From UBA4416 sp040389965 (GTDB lineage Bacteria; Bacteroidota; Bacteroidia; B-17B0; Aurantibacillaceae), in NCBI GenBank assembly GCA_040389965.1, contig JAZJZF010000021.1, positions 92,096-156,095 of the forward strand: 64,000 bases of DNA, given 5' to 3'. A program made the position numbers and the translations under genes. The notes beneath the pieces were generated by a model, which had not been told where the DNA came from, did not search any database, and worked only from the letters and a program-made list of their open reading frames with translations. Below are positions 34,486 through 42,695 of this stretch, piece after piece (position 1 is the stretch's first letter; each line of letters opens with the position of its first letter).

Positions 34486-36618
34486 TTAATTATCTATTTT
34501 GACCAGTTTAGATTTCTCTACTCTATTTTCTGTTTCAGCTAAAATGAAATAAATACCGGCTTTTAAAAATGCTAGATCAAAGGTTACTTGCTTTAAGGTA
34601 TTTTCTTTTTCAAAAACTACTCTACCCATCACATCTGTGATTCTGATACTATTAACAGGTAAATTACTTTTTGAACCAACCGTTAATTCATTATTAAAAG
34701 GATTAGGATAAATCTGAATTGTATTGAGAATATCAGCTGATGTTAACTCATCTTCTTTATTATCTTGTGATAAAGCGTTCCTTTGTGCCGGACCGGGAGG
34801 AGTTAATGCAATATTATAAAAAGAAAGAGCTCCTATGTTTTTTGAGTTTCTTAAATAACATCTCAGATTATCAATATTTGTAACTGTTGTATTAGGAATA
34901 AACCCTGCGTAGCTCACTGAAGTAAGACCTGCTGAAGAAGAGATATCAAATGTGAGGTATTTTCCTGAAATTACGGGATTTGATTTAGCAACTGTAGACG
35001 GATAGGGATATACTTCATTATTAAATTTTATAACCGATAGAATATCATATATATTCTCTCCTAAAGCTGTGTTTACAAATACATCCTGATTAAATCTTAA
35101 TGTTACCTGGTTCCCACTAATGGTAGCCAAAGAAATATCAGGCGGTGTTAAATCATTGATATTAGTTGTTTTACCATAGACATCTTTTTCTAACAAGCCG
35201 AATAAGCGGCCTGCCAAATCAATGTATGCCGGATTGTGATGATGTATTTCATGCCCCGGCTCATCAGTACGATGATTCATGATACCATTTGCCGACATCA
35301 CCGTTGTATTAGGAAATACCCCACCCATTTGCCGCTGCTGTTCGCTTCTGATTCTTACTCCCGGATCGTTACCAACCCAGGATGGGATTTGCACGATATA
35401 CGATTGCTTAAAATTTGGGTAATAAGTAGCCCATAAATTATAAAGCGGCGTAAAATGATCAATATAATTATAAGTCGTATTGTCTTCTGGTCCACCTGCA
35501 TCTCCCTGCCACCAAAAAATGCCTTTGATATCATTTTCTACTCCTGCTTTATAAACACGTGTATTCATTAGCGCAAAAAGACCTTGGTTGTTAGCGTAAT
35601 GTAACGAATTATAAAAAAAATCGTTTGGGTAGGAAGAGGGGGGTAAATGCTGTTCTATTGAAGTTTCAGCCACGGCACCATTAACAATACAGGTTGGAAT
35701 TCCATACGTTTGTTCAATTTTATACTGTATGGGTAGTCCCCATGCACCAACATGATGATTTAGATCAGTATTTCCTACACTGGATACTCCCCAACTCTCC
35801 TGGCCTACATCAAAAATACTGCTATAAGACCTGCTATATTTACCATAAGTTGTTGCTGCTCCATAAGTATTGATTAGGTTATCAACTTCGGTTTGTGTAA
35901 GGTTATTTGCAATGGCATTAGATTGTCCGGAAATTATATAAGCATCTCCACACACTACATGATTTGCAATTAAACTACCGCCTGACTCAAGATCATTGTT
36001 TATGTAATACCAAAATTCGTACTCGCTTAGTTCGGCATTAATTGGCAATGAAAAATAAAACCGATTGTTTACTATTGAAACTACAGTTGAATTATACAGT
36101 GTCCTAACATTATTAAAATTAGTTTTATAGGTATAAAAAGCGATACTACTATTCCCACCATTATCTGTACCTGAAAAGACAACGTTTCCATAATTATTTG
36201 CCTTACGTGGATATAATTGATAATTTATAGGATGCATTTCCCTGGCTATGGAGCCATCACCTGTATAATAATTATCCCAAACAATATCAGGGTTGCTAAG
36301 GCCACAACCTGTCAAATTATAGTTAGGGTCTACAAAGGCATGAAATGTTCCTGTTGTAAAGCTCCCTATATTACTATAAGGTGTTGTGCCGCTGGAAGCC
36401 TGAACTCGAATAGATTGGCCGGCTTTTGCTGTATAATTTACACCTGCCGTTAAATGTGTTTCACTAATATTTATATTATAAGCGCAACGCGTATACGTGC
36501 CACTTGAATACGAATCTTTGAAACTATTTACTGGTGGATTATTTGTTATCTGCCCCTTTACTTGTGTATTCCACAAAGCATAAAGGACTAATAAAATCCA
36601 TGAAATTATTTTCGACAT
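34486..36618 (-). CDS. Secreted SASA-type carbohydrate esterase with T9SS type A sorting domain
   Basis: The 710-residue product has a signal peptide ending VKGQ. The esterase core (about 220-470) belongs to the SGNH-like sialate O-acetylesterase (SASA) group: nucleophile Ser233 in IISGQSNA, then FWWQGDAGGP and a His-rich GHEIHHHNPAYIDLAG block near the catalytic His. An Ig-like domain (about 495-600) and the sorting domain (IYPNPFNNELTV, LKAGIYFILAE) complete it. It probably removes acetyl groups from an acetylated polysaccharide. It starts 4 bases after the upstream gene and ends 31 bases before the glycosidase gene, so the pair likely acts on the same glycan. Confidence 0.8.
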   Translation of the reverse strand: MSKIISWILLVLYALWNTQVKGQITNNPPVNSFKDSYSSGTYTRCAYNINISETHLTAGVNYTAKAGQSIRVQASSGTTPYSNIGSFTTGTFHAFVDPNYNLTGCGLSNPDIVWDNYYTGDGSIAREMHPINYQLYPRKANNYGNVVFSGTDNGGNSSIAFYTYKTNFNNVRTLYNSTVVSIVNNRFYFSLPINAELSEYEFWYYINNDLESGGSLIANHVVCGDAYIISGQSNAIANNLTQTEVDNLINTYGAATTYGKYSRSYSSIFDVGQESWGVSSVGNTDLNHHVGAWGLPIQYKIEQTYGIPTCIVNGAVAETSIEQHLPPSSYPNDFFYNSLHYANNQGLFALMNTRVYKAGVENDIKGIFWWQGDAGGPEDNTTYNYIDHFTPLYNLWATYYPNFKQSYIVQIPSWVGNDPGVRIRSEQQRQMGGVFPNTTVMSANGIMNHRTDEPGHEIHHHNPAYIDLAGRLFGLLEKDVYGKTTNINDLTPPDISLATISGNQVTLRFNQDVFVNTALGENIYDILSVIKFNNEVYPYPSTVAKSNPVISGKYLTFDISSSAGLTSVSYAGFIPNTTVTNIDNLRCYLRNSKNIGALSFYNIALTPPGPAQRNALSQDNKEDELTSADILNTIQIYPNPFNNELTVGSKSNLPVNSIRITDVMGRVVFEKENTLKQVTFDLAFLKAGIYFILAETENRVEKSKLVKIDN

Positions 36619-36622
36619 GGCC

Positions 36623-37864
36623 TTATTTTTTATTGGTTACTTCTTTTTTCAATGCATCTAATTCCATTTTCAATTGAACAATGTAAAGTGTCAGCTCTTC
36701 AATTTTTTGCATTTGAATATTACTGATTTCAGAAATATTTATGCCTTTTTCTTCAATTTCACAAGCAGTAGGTACGTTTGGTAAATGTTTATTTTTTTCA
36801 TAATAGTCGCGCACATCATACAGATTAGTTAATTTATAATTAGCATCGAACACGAAATCAGGCCAATCTGAAGTTGCTGTTACGTAAAGGTCTTTACATA
36901 CAATTTTACCATCTACCATTAACATTGCATTGGCGTGTGCTGTTGATTTTTTAATTCCAATTTGCGTTTGTCCGTTTCCGTATACGACAAATGGCTCTTT
37001 ATAGGTTCCCAAATTATTCGCAACCGTAAATGCTTTCGTTAAATCTCTGGTTACACTAGCCATCATACAATATTTATTATCTACAGTGTGTTCATCTCTT
37101 GCCAAAAAAGTAATATAACTATTATCTGTTTCTGCAATGTCTAATCTTGCCGAAGGTGTGGTTCTGTTGATACCTAAACGTCCTTTATCTAATTGCATAT
37201 ATATATTAGCATCATTTCCCCAACGTTGTTGATCCAGGTAAGGATGTCTTTCCCACCACGTTTTAGTGTCTGTACCCGGTGTAATATTTGCTGTTTCCAA
37301 AGAGATACCATCATGAAATTTTGCTTTCCACCAGTCATTCCCTGCTTCTGACCTCACCAACCAAACATTATTGAACATATTATTATACCCGGAGGCAGTA
37401 TTATCAGGTCTTCCGCCTTTACTTGTAATTATTTGAAAATTCCCTACAGTAGTTCCCAGAATTGCTCCTTCGTATACATGTAACCTGGCTTTCGGTGTAG
37501 TGATACCTATTCCAAAATTGCCACTACTTACTACCCTAAATTTTTCATATTGGTCTTCTAATACATTTCCTGCTGTAAAAAAAGATAAGTAATCACCATT
37601 AGTGGCATCCCAACCAGTCTGTAAGAATTTTCGATTGGTTATACTGGAAGTATTGACCCCTATATAACTCCCAAACGGTATACCAATATTACCTTCTACA
37701 TCCAGCTTTTCAACAGCTGCTGTTGTTTTACCAATAGAGACACTTCCATTGTGATACGTAGGATCCGTATTATTGGTAGTTCCCGTGGTATTAATAAAAA
37801 TTTGTGATTTCATTTGCCCGGATACAGCGATCGACAGGCAGGCCATAAAGATTGTTTTTTTCAT
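36623..37864 (-). CDS. Secreted tail-fibre-like protein with C-terminal coiled coil
   Basis: The 413-residue product has a signal peptide (FMACLSIAVSGQMKSQ). Repeated beta-prism-type motifs follow (NGSVSIGKTTAAVEKLDVEG, then FGIGITTPKARLHVYEG), of the kind found in Bacteroidota tail-fibre-like and S74-peptidase-related proteins. The end has the WPDFVFDANYKLTNLYDVRDYY and HLPNVPTACEIEEKG blocks and a final coiled coil (residues about 375-410). No catalytic S74 site is recognised. It is first in the operon with the esterase and glycosidase and may form a fibre or scaffold around them; that is inferred. Confidence 0.75.
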   Translation of the reverse strand: MKKTIFMACLSIAVSGQMKSQIFINTTGTTNNTDPTYHNGSVSIGKTTAAVEKLDVEGNIGIPFGSYIGVNTSSITNRKFLQTGWDATNGDYLSFFTAGNVLEDQYEKFRVVSSGNFGIGITTPKARLHVYEGAILGTTVGNFQIITSKGGRPDNTASGYNNMFNNVWLVRSEAGNDWWKAKFHDGISLETANITPGTDTKTWWERHPYLDQQRWGNDANIYMQLDKGRLGINRTTPSARLDIAETDNSYITFLARDEHTVDNKYCMMASVTRDLTKAFTVANNLGTYKEPFVVYGNGQTQIGIKKSTAHANAMLMVDGKIVCKDLYVTATSDWPDFVFDANYKLTNLYDVRDYYEKNKHLPNVPTACEIEEKGINISEISNIQMQKIEELTLYIVQLKMELDALKKEVTNKK

Positions 37865-38546
37865 TTTGATTTGGTTTTAAATTTATAATTACAGTTAATT
37901 AAAGTTTTGTTATAGGCATGACTAGTTCATTACCTGCTTTCATGCATAGTCAAGTTAGTTTCAATAATGGTTTTTTGCTTATTCTAATTTCCTTAGAAAT
38001 TATTTTTTATAAAGTGAATTTCTCAGTTGCGTTTTTACTCGTTAAATATGATCCAATATTACAACATCAATTTGAAACAAACCTTACCGTAAAGGGGATT
38101 TTTAGCACATTTTATTTTTGCGAAAAAGTTCCGTTTCATAATGCTCAATACTCAAAAAACATATTTACAATACAAAGAAACGAAATAAAAAAACACAAAA
38201 TACAAGGCCTTTTGAATCTAAACTTTTTAAAAACATAACCTCCTGTTTTTTAAGTCTATTTTATTTTTATAGCACAAAATTGCTACAAAATATAGCAAAA
38301 TATACGCGTAAAATTAACAGAAATTTAACAAAGAACACATCTCACATATCCTCATGTAACTCAATAATAACAAGGGTTTTGAATCTCACTTCGGCAATGA
38401 CAAAGCATACAGACGGTTTTACTCAGTGGAAATCATAAACAAAAAAAACAGTATTTGCTTTAAATAAAAATCAAGTAATACTACTTGCTTTTTATAGACT
38501 AAAAATCTAAATATGAACTCATAACTATTCCAATTTGAATAAAAAA
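37865..38546. other. AT-rich intergenic stretch of about 680 bases
   Basis: No supported gene is seen here. It contains one 106-codon + strand ORF (37918-38238) with no recognisable domain. The segment includes the 5' flank of the secreted-enzyme operon on the left and a probable terminator of the phosphoesterase gene (38466-38493) on the right. Confidence 0.6.
38466..38493 (-). terminator. Probable terminator of the phosphoesterase gene
   Basis: Read on the - strand, two short helices (6 bp plus 5 bp with one mismatch, 38466-38477 with 38482-38493) with a 4-base loop are followed by a T-rich tract. It lies about 55 bases beyond the stop at 38547. Confidence 0.5.
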
Positions 38547-39044
38547 TTACGCCCTTTTACCTAATTCAATAATAGCAAGGTCTTTAATTTCCGCTTTATT
38601 AATCACAAAACGCAATACGGTCTTCACCTGATGGAAGCCGTGGATACCGCATGCACCCGGGTTCATATGCAGCAAATCGTATTGCTGCTGATACATCACT
38701 TTAAGTATATGTGAGTGACCACAAATAAATAATTTCGGCTTTTCTGCAGCGATTATCTCTTTTACTTCTTTAGTATAATTAGTTGGCTGTCCACAAATGT
38801 GTGTGATAAATACTTTTACTTCTTCGCAGGTAAATACTAAATTCTTTGGGAATTCTTTGCGTGCATTGGCATCATCAATATTACCATACACTGCCCGTAA
38901 GGGTTTCATTTTTTTGATCGTATCTGTTACTTCTAAATTGCCAATATCTCCTGCATGCCATACTTCATCTGCTGCTTCGATATGTTTTAAAAGAGCAGGG
39001 TCGAGGTAACTATGTGTATCGGAGATAAGAAGAATGTTTGTCAT
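38547..39044 (-). CDS. YfcE/MJ0936-type metallophosphoesterase
   Basis: The 165-residue enzyme carries the calcineurin-like metal site: ISDTHSYLD (Asp and His), HAGDIGN, YGNIDDAN and the GHSH block near residue 117. This is the small phosphodiesterase type that acts on model substrates; the natural substrate is uncertain. Length is normal. It is a single gene with a 195-base structured gap upstream. Confidence 0.92.
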   Translation of the reverse strand: MTNILLISDTHSYLDPALLKHIEAADEVWHAGDIGNLEVTDTIKKMKPLRAVYGNIDDANARKEFPKNLVFTCEEVKVFITHICGQPTNYTKEVKEIIAAEKPKLFICGHSHILKVMYQQQYDLLHMNPGACGIHGFHQVKTVLRFVINKAEIKDLAIIELGKRA

Positions 39045-39103
39045 ATGTAGATGTTACTATTTTTTAAGGCCATTACTTGTCCCGAACTCGTTTCGGGGTG
39101 GTA

Positions 39104-39150
39104 TAGCCTGTTTTAAACTCTCATCTCTTTATACTTTAGCAAACAGGCTA
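39104..39150. repeat. Long-loop inverted repeat in the phosphoesterase-amidase gap
   Basis: Perfect 10-base arms (39104-39113 and 39141-39150, TAGCCTGTTT/AAACAGGCTA) enclose 27 bases. A smaller hairpin (39081-39086 with 39092-39097, CCCGAA/TTCGGG) lies just left of it. Both are in the gap upstream of the phosphoesterase, on its 5' side. Confidence 0.5.
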
Positions 39151-39180
39151 TTTCATTAGGCAAAACTAATCTTTTAAATT

Positions 39181-39220
39181 AAAAAGGCACATAGAATCTA
39201 ACCTCTATGTGCCTTTTTTA
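39181..39220 (-). terminator. Terminator of the peptidoglycan amidase gene
   Basis: A 14-bp stem (AAAAAGGCACATAG against CTATGTGCCTTTTT, 39181-39194 with 39205-39218) has a 10-base loop. On the - strand it is followed by a T-rich tract, 20 bases beyond the stop at 39240. Confidence 0.85.
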
Positions 39221-39239
39221 ATTATTAGTTTTTTATAAT

Positions 39240-42200
39240 TTATTCCTTTACCACTTTTTTGGTAAAGCTATACCTTCCATAATTTACTTTTATAAAATAG
39301 TTGCCGGAACTTATATTAAGATCATTGGTGTAAATTGTTTTTGTGCATGTTCCTTTGCTCTCTTTAGATGTAGTACGTATCAGTTCTTTACCCAGCACAT
39401 CATAAAGGGCAATAGATACTTCGCTGTCGACCGGTAAATTTACATTCACGGCAATACTTTGGTCAAAAGGATTAGGATAAACGGAAACATTTCCTGCATC
39501 GCTTAATTCATGAATAGCTGTAACAGTACTTGTATTAAAGGCAATTGTTTGTCCGTTTGAGCTGATTATATTACTATAAAGCCCTGCTCCATTTTCGGAG
39601 CGTACATTAAAGAAATAAGTTGTCCCCTGTGTTAATACCAGGTTATGTGCTGTAACGGTTGTGTCGCCCCAATTGCTCGTCCAAGGTAATGTATTAGTTG
39701 CTCCGGCTGTCGTCCCAATCGAATACCAATAGCGGGCAATACCTGAATGCGGATCGGAAGAAGAACGCCAGTTAGCAGATAAGGAATCGCTGGCCGTTAC
39801 CGAATTAATATCTGCCGCTTTACCATCGTTAATGGTATTAATGTTTGAAGGGTTTGTCCAGTCTATATTATTATCGTAATAAAAAATAGAAGACAAATTT
39901 CCTGCCCCATCATTTACAATCGATTTTATTTTGCACGAATTTAATACAGGCGACGGATTTTGATACCGAACATCATTGTTGTTACCACTGCCCACAGAGA
40001 CACTCACAGAAGCTGTAGGACGCGAGCGATAGACTTTAATTTCGTCGAGGCTCCACTTACAGTTACCGCTTCTGAAAGAAATATAACCACCACTGGCAAG
40101 TGGCGTAGGATCTGTCCAGCTGGCAATACTTGTATTATCTTTATATACGTCCATTTTCCCTGTAATGCGGTCATAGATCACTTTAAAATCGTACCACTGG
40201 TTTGCTGTAAAAGAAACAGGCGCTGTAAATGTAGGAGAACCAAATATATTGACGCCTCCCGAATAAGAGGTTTCATAAAGCTGCACCTGCTGTGTACCGT
40301 CTAAACGAAAATACACGAAATAGGAATTACCGCGGTTTACAGAATCAGGATGATTCACAAAAAAATGAAAGCCTGCTCTTCTGTTTGTTCCTGAGCCATC
40401 TATCTTTGCTTTAAAATTATACAGGTAACGGTTTGAGAGTGTTTGTGTGAGTGCTGCATAAATATTGGTATTGGAGGCTGCCGCGCTTACTTCGTCGGTT
40501 TGTTCGAGTGCATTGTTATTAATGCCCCATACGCCTGTCTTTTGGGTCCATTCGGGATGAATAGCCACATCGAAGTTATCGGAGAAAAATCCGTGTGTGT
40601 AATTCCCCCTCCATTCTGTTCCGTCAAAATCAATGACCTGGTAGTAGCTTTTTTCAAGACCTGATCCTCCCGCGTCGGCATCTGTAAAAGAAGCTACAAA
40701 ACCTGTAGTATCCCAGGCATTGGCGGTACTTACCTGTGTCGTTGGGACTACATTATCAACCGTATTGGTTGCTACAGCATTGCTGGTATAGGTTGCAACC
40801 CATCCTGCAGCTGTGGTAGCACAATCTGACCTGAATTCGATTAATAAACTGGAACCGGTTGAATTAATATTACCGGGAGACACTGTACTCGTATACTTCC
40901 CTATTAACGGTGCATTTACTGTACTACCGTCATAAATAAACAGATAGTCATAATTATTTTCGAGGCTGAAAGATGTAAAGTTCATACTTATGGATGTAGC
41001 TCCGGAAGGTTGAAACAGCCACAATTTACGTTCATCATTACTGTAATTGGCACCTGCCCCGCCTGTATCATAAAATGCACCACTTGTTGCTGTAACCGTT
41101 GTTACGGTTGGAGTATTATTTAATAATTTGTAATATTTATCCCAGTTCCAGTAAGGCCCCGGATCATTATGCGTTTGATTCGGGAACATCTGGTGACCTT
41201 TTATTTTTACACAAGTTCCTTGCTGGCACTGCTGAGTAGTGCCGCTACAGCCAGGACCGAAATAACAACGTAAAGGACTGATGGCATAATCCGTGCACAT
41301 ATCTCTTACAAGCGCTGCGCTTGAAGTGAGCATGGCCGTAGTATACCAGGATGCATTATTATTATAGCCTTCATGTTCTATCCCTAAAGTATATGGATTC
41401 TCAGATCCGATATGCCATGCCTTGTTGCTTTCTAAAACCATCTGTGTGATTTGTCCATCAGAACTACGCACCACATAATGTGCAGAAGCACTGGCGCTAC
41501 AATTTTTAAACCAGGAGATGCAACCGGCATAACTCCCTTCTACATCATGTATTGCCACCATAGTAATAGCTGTACCATTTCTGGAACCGTAATTACAAGT
41601 AGTAAAATCTGACAGGGCTGGTGCATAATCGACAGACACCACCGAATTGGAAACATTTGTTGCCGTAAAGGAATTTCCTGAACCGTTAGTAATGGAAGAA
41701 GAGCTTATAATAATAGATGAAGAGCTTAGCACTTCGTAATTGCTTCCAAATACGGCTCTCATATTAATCAGGTAATCAGGAAAATTATAAAAATCCTGAA
41801 ACTCTCCGTTCGATAAAAACCAGTATAATTGATACAACTGCGTATTCATGGCAAAATCATTTTGCAGGTCGTTCGTTAACGGTAATTCGCTCAATGCCAC
41901 AAACAAAGGTTTATAATCTTCTATCCTATTTCCTGTAATGGCAAGCTGTTGCTGCAATACAGAAAAAGCTTTGGCATAGGCCAGGATATTTTTTTCAGGA
42001 TTGGTTTTTATATCCTGCACCGAATAGCCTGATAGTTGAGCTACGGTTATTAAATTATTTCTGAAATAACCCTGTCCGTTTTCTGTAAGGCCCATTACAC
42101 CATAAGCCGTGGGATAACCAATACAGCTTGGTTCAACTATGGCGTTTAAATGCGCGAAACGACTTTGCGAGTATGCTACAGATTCTAAAACACCTTTGGG

Positions 42201-42329
42201 GATAGAAGGATTTAAGCTGTAGGCTTTTCTAAATGAGCTTGCATAAGGATTGGTAACTAGCAGCTCGTTATTGTCTGCAAATGATTGAACAGTAAAGATG
42301 ACAGAAAGAATCAGTAAAAGTTTTCGCAT
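39240..42329 (-). CDS. Secreted peptidoglycan amidase with lysozyme-like and CUB domains, T9SS type A
   Basis: The 1029-residue product has a signal peptide (LLLILSVIFTVQSFA). Residues about 25-200 resemble a lytic-transglycosylase fold (PKGVLESVAYSQSRF with a candidate Glu49, then YGVMGL). Residues about 235-405 are an amidase_2 (N-acetylmuramoyl-L-alanine amidase) domain with candidate zinc ligands His261 (VAIHDVEGS), His379 (KGHQM) and Asp389 (HNDPGP). A CUB-like domain (about 410-515), a concanavalin-like domain (about 570-770), a FN3-like domain and the sorting domain (VYPNPFDQSIAVNV) follow. It should cut the cell wall of prey or dead cells outside the cell. The N-terminal assignment is weaker than the amidase. 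Confidence 0.85.
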   Translation of the reverse strand: MRKLLLILSVIFTVQSFADNNELLVTNPYASSFRKAYSLNPSIPKGVLESVAYSQSRFAHLNAIVEPSCIGYPTAYGVMGLTENGQGYFRNNLITVAQLSGYSVQDIKTNPEKNILAYAKAFSVLQQQLAITGNRIEDYKPLFVALSELPLTNDLQNDFAMNTQLYQLYWFLSNGEFQDFYNFPDYLINMRAVFGSNYEVLSSSSIIISSSSITNGSGNSFTATNVSNSVVSVDYAPALSDFTTCNYGSRNGTAITMVAIHDVEGSYAGCISWFKNCSASASAHYVVRSSDGQITQMVLESNKAWHIGSENPYTLGIEHEGYNNNASWYTTAMLTSSAALVRDMCTDYAISPLRCYFGPGCSGTTQQCQQGTCVKIKGHQMFPNQTHNDPGPYWNWDKYYKLLNNTPTVTTVTATSGAFYDTGGAGANYSNDERKLWLFQPSGATSISMNFTSFSLENNYDYLFIYDGSTVNAPLIGKYTSTVSPGNINSTGSSLLIEFRSDCATTAAGWVATYTSNAVATNTVDNVVPTTQVSTANAWDTTGFVASFTDADAGGSGLEKSYYQVIDFDGTEWRGNYTHGFFSDNFDVAIHPEWTQKTGVWGINNNALEQTDEVSAAASNTNIYAALTQTLSNRYLYNFKAKIDGSGTNRRAGFHFFVNHPDSVNRGNSYFVYFRLDGTQQVQLYETSYSGGVNIFGSPTFTAPVSFTANQWYDFKVIYDRITGKMDVYKDNTSIASWTDPTPLASGGYISFRSGNCKWSLDEIKVYRSRPTASVSVSVGSGNNNDVRYQNPSPVLNSCKIKSIVNDGAGNLSSIFYYDNNIDWTNPSNINTINDGKAADINSVTASDSLSANWRSSSDPHSGIARYWYSIGTTAGATNTLPWTSNWGDTTVTAHNLVLTQGTTYFFNVRSENGAGLYSNIISSNGQTIAFNTSTVTAIHELSDAGNVSVYPNPFDQSIAVNVNLPVDSEVSIALYDVLGKELIRTTSKESKGTCTKTIYTNDLNISSGNYFIKVNYGRYSFTKKVVKE

Positions 42330-42695
42330 GGATGAAACGTATTTATTCTTTTAAAAATAGAGAAAATACGAGTGACTTAAAAGTTAATTTTTTGCTAAAA
42401 AGGTTTAGAAGGAATAACTTTTTTATTTCCATTTTCTTGACAGGGCAAGGACGGTCTTGAAAAGCTTCGAAATAGGATATAATTAAGCCTGGCATGGCTT
42501 CTGCTTTAATTATCTATCTTTCTCATTCTTTTTGCTTGAACAAAAAGAATCAAAAATTCAAGACGAAACGCCAACCTCCATTTTTTTACGCTCATGCCTT
42601 CCCAGGAAACGGAGTGAAAAAATGGTGGTTCGCACCGTTTCACCAAATCAGCCGCACTATTACCAACGTAGTAATAATGTGATACTAAGTTCGAT
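42330..42695. other. Intergenic stretch of 366 bases holding a probable dispersed repeat
   Basis: No gene is supported. The left 70 bases are the AT-rich 5' flank of the amidase gene. The remainder, from about 42485, has several inverted repeats and only short spurious ORFs. Confidence 0.6.
42485..42690 (-). repeat. Candidate dispersed non-coding repeat of Bacteroidota type
   Basis: The segment has a perfect 10-bp hairpin (42525-42534 with 42541-42550, ATTCTTTTTG/CAAAAAGAAT). Next to it is a CAAAAATTCAAGAC segment and a near-repeat of GAAACGG/CCGTTTC. Read on the - strand it resembles the common Bacteroidota element containing AATTTTTGATTCTTTTTG. It gives short overlapping ORFs on both strands with no coding signature. 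The resemblance is from memory and needs a genome-wide match. Confidence 0.45.

Noticed and set aside
37918..38238. 106-codon + strand ORF in the 680-base gap
   Set aside because: Composition is that of AT-rich intergenic DNA, and no promoter or domain supports it.
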